The position numbers were made by a program, and so were the translations under genes. A DNA stretch of 64,000 nucleotides from Pocillopora verrucosa (lineage: Eukaryota > Cnidaria > Anthozoa > Scleractinia > Pocilloporidae). Below are positions 59,517 to 64,000 of this stretch, in pieces; position 1 is the first letter of the stretch; the number at the start of each line of letters is the position of its first letter. A model generated the notes under the pieces. That model had not been told where the DNA came from. It saw only the letters and a list, made by a program, of their open reading frames with translations, and did not search any database. The stretch covers positions 8,397,611 through 8,461,610 of the forward strand of contig NC_089315.1 in assembly GCF_036669915.1 (NCBI RefSeq). The letters are read 5' to 3'.

Positions 59517-62500
59517 ATGGGTCATAATCACATGCATGGTCATAATATGCATTCTGGAATGAACATGTCTACAACGCCGCCGATGACTCATGGAGATCAT
59601 GGCGGGCACGGAAGCACTGTCCACCATATGATGCAGGTTTGTATTGGTTGTTTAGTTAGTTTCCTTTATTATTTCATTTTGAAAACGGCATCATTTCAGT
59701 CAGAAATTTGCCATTGCTCTCATTTTTAAAGGGCGATCTTGAGGAAAGACTCGTCTTCCTCCGTCAAGTAAAATGACCAAATAGGAGTAGTGAGGCATAT
59801 CGTTTATCATCCCGTGACTCTGGTTCAATTTACTTCGATTTCCTTTAATTCCGTCGAAATCTCAAGGAGTAAGTTTATGTCTACAAACATGAGCTATTCG
59901 TCCACGATCGTTCAACAAAGTTTATTTCCCATTACTTATACGATTACCGTTCACTTGATGTACTTTTTCCTCGCAATGAAATCGCACTTGACGAGCTTTT
60001 GATTCGATCTCGCCACAGATATTATACCAAGGACCAAACATTTTGATTGCCGCAATTGCACATGCTAAACTGATTTTATTGAAAGCTCAGAACATGTTTT
60101 GGTTTGAGAGTTTGAATGGTCATCGTTTGTATCTTTTTTTGGCTTTTGAGATCGGAAGAAATTGTTTGAACTTACTTAAACGAGGCAGACTTGACGTAGT
60201 ACTTTTTCGGGTAATATTATTATTTTACTTCGGTTTAAACGTAATATTTAGTGGCTTGTAAATCTAAGTTATGACATGTTTCATTTACCCATGAGCTAAT
60301 CTTTTAATAAGGAGTATAGAAAAAATGGTTTTGAGAAAGAAATCGGGGTTCTGGTATTCATCATTTCAATAACATGCCAATATTTTTCATGACGACAAAT
60401 TTACATCTGTTAACTAATGACGTATAGATCCATACGCCCTCTTCTTTGTTATTAGAATTGTTTTTTTTGGCCACATTTTTCTAAAGGTTTCCTGTGAGAC
60501 TATGTTAGCTTTACACATCTGTTTAAACACCTCTTTTTATGTCTTGGGAACTTAGCCTGATGTAAAATCCGCACAATGTGCCAGTTTACAAATATAACAG
60601 ACTTGTAACAAATTTCAGAATCTGACATTTGTTGTCTTTGTTTGATAAGCTTGACACCAAGGAGACAACAGCCTTCATGGATATTTACATTTGACAATAT
60701 TGGACCTGTTTCAAGCGCTAGGGTTCTCATACCATGATATTGCAACTTTTGTAGTCAACCTTAATTAACTTTTTATCTATTCCACACAACATTTGTGTTT
60801 CTTTTTAAAACTACTTGGTGAGGATGTGTCTGGTAACTCCCCTAATTATTAAGAAAGTTTTGCCTTTTGTGTATTGGTAGTAAATGTTAATTTAGTTATA
60901 ATGTTTTTTACCTTACCTGACAAGTTGTTGGTAACGATTTGTTATCATGGTGTTCCCTTTTAATAAAATTCTACTTGGATCAAATGGCATCCATCCAACT
61001 TTCTATCACAATTGGGCAAATTGTAAGAAATTTCTTGTCAAAATTGTTATAGATATGTAGAAAGTATCTAAGCAAGTTATATAATTTTAACTCTGTTTTG
61101 GTTGCCTAAAATGTAGCTTCTGATCCAATGATTTTGCCAGTGCAAAATTGAATTCCAGTGGCAATCTTACTTGTGAGTAGTTTCATATGTGTTTTTCTTC
61201 TGCTGCATAATGACGGAAAAGATGAATCCTTAACATGGAATAATTTCTTTGTCCTTCAATTTTACACATCCTCCATTAGGAGATGTAATTTGAATATATT
61301 TGTTCAACATGCCAAATTTTATTCATAATTTGGCATCATAAAACCAAATTCAGGGAAAAGAGACTAAAAAAATAAACCATATGTTTCACCATTACTTAGA
61401 CTGAAAAAAAAATATAAATGGTTGGAACTTGTTCTCCCACTTTGGGAATATCATAATTTGAATTTACTTGCAAGCATTTGTAATGGAAGGTCTGATGTGC
61501 AGAGATTTGTCATAAAACAGGTAAAAATTTGCTTGTGTCCTCTAATTCTTGTGGTATGTTCCATAAATAAGCATTAACAAATGAAATTAGGGTTGCAAGG
61601 ATCAGAAAAAAAACTAAATGGAAAATTGAAACAACTAATTCTTTCTCAAGGTTCTCTCAAAAAATGCTTGTCACTCCAACCAAAAATGTGTAATAATTAC
61701 ACATTATTGTGCTTTGGTCCAATACTTGTCAAAAGGCAGATTTATTTAATGTGTTATGATAACTGTGTAGGTTGCAAGTGTCAGTTTTGCTTTAATATTA
61801 ATTGTGCAAGATAAAAATAATATGATAATTCTTGTAACTTGAGAATGGAAGTTTCTTATCCAAAAAACATTTCATTATAAAACTAAATAAATCACGCCAA
61901 TTCATCCAAAGCAAGTATGGTGTGAAAAAATGGAAAGAGAAATTTTGCTCATGAAATTTTATATTAGGGAAATTAAGAAATGCAGTAAGGACAATTTGTT
62001 TCTTTTGCTACATTAAATATTTGATATGTGGTGGTAATTACTGACAGCAGGTAATATAATGTAACACTTGGCTGCTGATGACTGCATTTTTACCATCTTG
62101 GCCAATACGCTGAGCTGTATGTTACACTGTGAGGTGTCTACAGGTTTTAGTTTTTCCTTTAAACTTGATTGCTGAAAGGTATTCCAGGATGGGAAAGGTG
62201 ATCAAAAGTTTTCTTCACTATTTTGCAAATCAGTTGACCATATCCATTTCATGATATTTACTTTGAGAAAATCCTGGCATCAGATTTCCAGGCTCAGAGG
62301 ATGCTAAGTGTGGACCTTCACAAATTTCCTTAGCAGGACTGCAGTTATTGTATAAACTGTAATGGGTGACTCGTCTTAAAAAATAATCCAAATCTCATTA
62401 TATTGTCTTTCATTTTTGTGTCTAGCCATTTTTAACTTTCCCCTTGTAGAGAACATTCCAGCATGCAGTTTATGGCTTTAAATTGCATCGATATACAAAT

Positions 62501-63582
62501 GATTTGTTTCAAGAAGATGCTCTCAAAGCTATAGTGATATAATTTTTTCCCAAAGTCATATTTACGAGTGCATGATAGTAACCTTGATAAATGATCTGAC
62601 TTGAAAATGTATGATCATTTTAAAATCTTGATATGTTACAGAAAATTTATGTATAATTCACAGTAATTGTTTCTTTGGATTAAAATTCTTACACAAATTT
62701 GAACACAGGACTCCCTATAGAATCTTCTTTACCATATTTAATTGTCACAGAGAAGTACATGCTGCATTATTCTTTTCATCTATGTTAGACTGTCAATACC
62801 TGCACAGCTAAAAACTTAACCTTGTTTTTAGGCTTATATATAATCTGGAGATATGATGAAATTTTTAATTATTACATTTACTGAAACTGAATGTATCTTA
62901 ATCTAATGCAGCCTTAATTGGTAAAAACTTAAATTCATATTGCATAAATGCATAATTTCACCTTCATTCAAATATTTGCGCAACTTTGCCATACTTTTCT
63001 GACAATTTTTGCTTGTATCATTTTCAATTGGAAATAAGTACTTTTTTCTCTTACTACAAGGTAGGTGTACAGTTGTAATTATTTATTCTTTACTCTTTTA
63101 TAGATGTATTTTGTTGTAAGCAAGAGTGCAACTATATTGTTTGAAGACTGGAAAGTAGATACAGCAACAGGTACAGTGTACATGTTAACAACTAGAACTT
63201 AATTGGCTGCTATTGTCTGTTTGACTTTGCATTGATATTGTAAGGAATAATTCTGTCATGGTCACTCAGGGGAGTGGAGTTTTTAAGGGTTGTCAGGTTT
63301 TCTTGTTAAGAAATGGTAGAGATTTTGACTATTAACTTGTATAACTCTATTTTTGTTGCATTAATCATTTGATGCATTGATTTATTGGTTGATAGAAATG
63401 GTTTTCTCCTGCCTCGGTATATTTGTTCTTGCTGCACTCTATGAAGGATTAAAAGTTCTTCGTGAAGTGTTAAAGAGGAAATATAGCTATGTGGTTAGTG
63501 TGGATTTGGCAGAGACCAAGGTGTATGGTACAGGACCTACTCAAACAACTGTTGTGACTGAATCAAAGGGAAAGATTCCAAG
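59517..63582 (+). CDS. SLC31A1-like: High-affinity copper transporter CTR1-type (5' part)
   Basis: Exons 59517-59636, 63104-63170 and 63396-63582 join in frame (125 codons); the gene continues beyond the right edge. CTR1 proteins are trimeric plasma-membrane channels for Cu(I). Visible: a Met/His-rich extracellular N-terminus (MGHNHMHGHNMHSGMNM.., HGDHGGHG, ending HHMMQ), which binds copper; then MYFVVSKSATILFEDWK, the segment before TM1; TM1 with LAALYEGLKVLREVL, matching the family FYEGLK motif; then the cytosolic loop. TM2 (MxxxM) and TM3 (GxxxG) are not in the window. The first ATG in frame is 59517. Intron 1 is 3.5 kb with no supported gene inside. Confidence 0.92.
59637..63103 (+). other. 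First intron of the copper transporter gene
   Basis: AT-rich, with GT at 59637 (GTTTGT) and TTTTATAG before 63104. Several short frames lie inside (for example 60043-60261) but none has recognisable features. No element with clear ends was found. Confidence 0.6.
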
Positions 63583-64000
63583 GTGAGATTTGTTTCCACT
63601 ACTAGTGTGGAGCTAATATTAAAATGTAATTTATTGTTTTACGGGGCAAATTTTCTTTATTCTACTCTTTGTTCAAGGAAGCAGACACCTGTCACAGCAT
63701 CATTTTTAACAACCCTTTCTTTCTCATGACTAAGCAATGTGTGATTTCTCCCAACCACATCAATACATCGTTAAGCAGAGAGGGATTGGGAAGAAAGAAA
63801 ATATTAATTGGGAGATTTTGTTTGCCTTGTCTACACCAAACTTTCAGAGCTGAAATTTTCATAAATGTTTGACAGGCAGTGTCAGGATCTTGGTAGTTGA
63901 AGGGTTGAAAAGTTGTATGTTGCTATGTTGACATTTCTTTCATGTTGGTTTCATTAGCACTTGATGTGTGAGAAATGGTAGCAGGGTCAAATCAATCATG
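63583..64000 (+). other. Intron of the copper transporter gene, window edge
   Basis: Begins with donor GTGAGA at 63583. The remaining exons of the gene lie beyond the window. Nothing else supported. Confidence 0.6.

Noticed and set aside
60043-60261. 72-aa frame in the first CTR1 intron
   Set aside because: Hydrophobic AT-rich chance frame without domain or splice context.

Overview
The window is animal nuclear DNA: AT-rich, with genes split by GT-AG introns, long introns and many interspersed repeats. The gene set, the cnidarian-type SINE and the repeats suggest an anthozoan cnidarian, most likely a stony coral. That placement rests on recognised gene and repeat families, not on a database search. 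Exon structures were deduced by hand: each listed boundary has a plausible splice site (one non-canonical GC donor) and the joined exons stay in frame.

Layout, left to right. (1) 620-10154, plus strand: the 3' half of a presynaptic-type voltage-gated calcium channel alpha-1 subunit (Cav2), from domain IV S2 to the C-terminal DDWC motif. A candidate 12-nt microexon and several MITE/SINE copies lie in its introns. (2) 13808-20097, plus: a ten-exon SOHLH-like bHLH transcription factor. (3) 23248-23949, minus: a one-exon protein with a predicted SLOG/Rossmann-type nucleotide-binding fold. (4) 25933-42587, plus: a three-exon phosphoribosyltransferase-domain protein of bacterial-looking architecture. 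Its 14.4-kb first intron holds a 12.8-kb complex repeat array (27217-40041), and inside the array sits a young Ty3/Gypsy-type LTR element with identical-looking LTRs, no gag and a broken pol (30649-33902). A decayed copy of the SLOG gene lies downstream (about 45045-45215). (5) 45336-46662, plus: sulfiredoxin. (6) 49081-50366, minus: DPM2, subunit of dolichol-phosphate mannose synthase. (7) 50756-53204, plus: an unrecognised small secreted acidic protein, head-to-head with DPM2. (8) 55128-57153, minus: a Shaker-type Kv channel whose S6 lacks the usual PVP motif. (9) 59517 to the right edge, plus: the 5' part of a CTR1-type copper transporter (SLC31A1-like).

Most genes are unrelated housekeeping or neural genes. 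The most unusual neighbourhood is 23-45 kb, where two divergently arranged genes of bacterial-like nucleotide-metabolism families (SLOG and PRTase) and a SLOG relic surround a large repeat array. A functional link between them is inference only.
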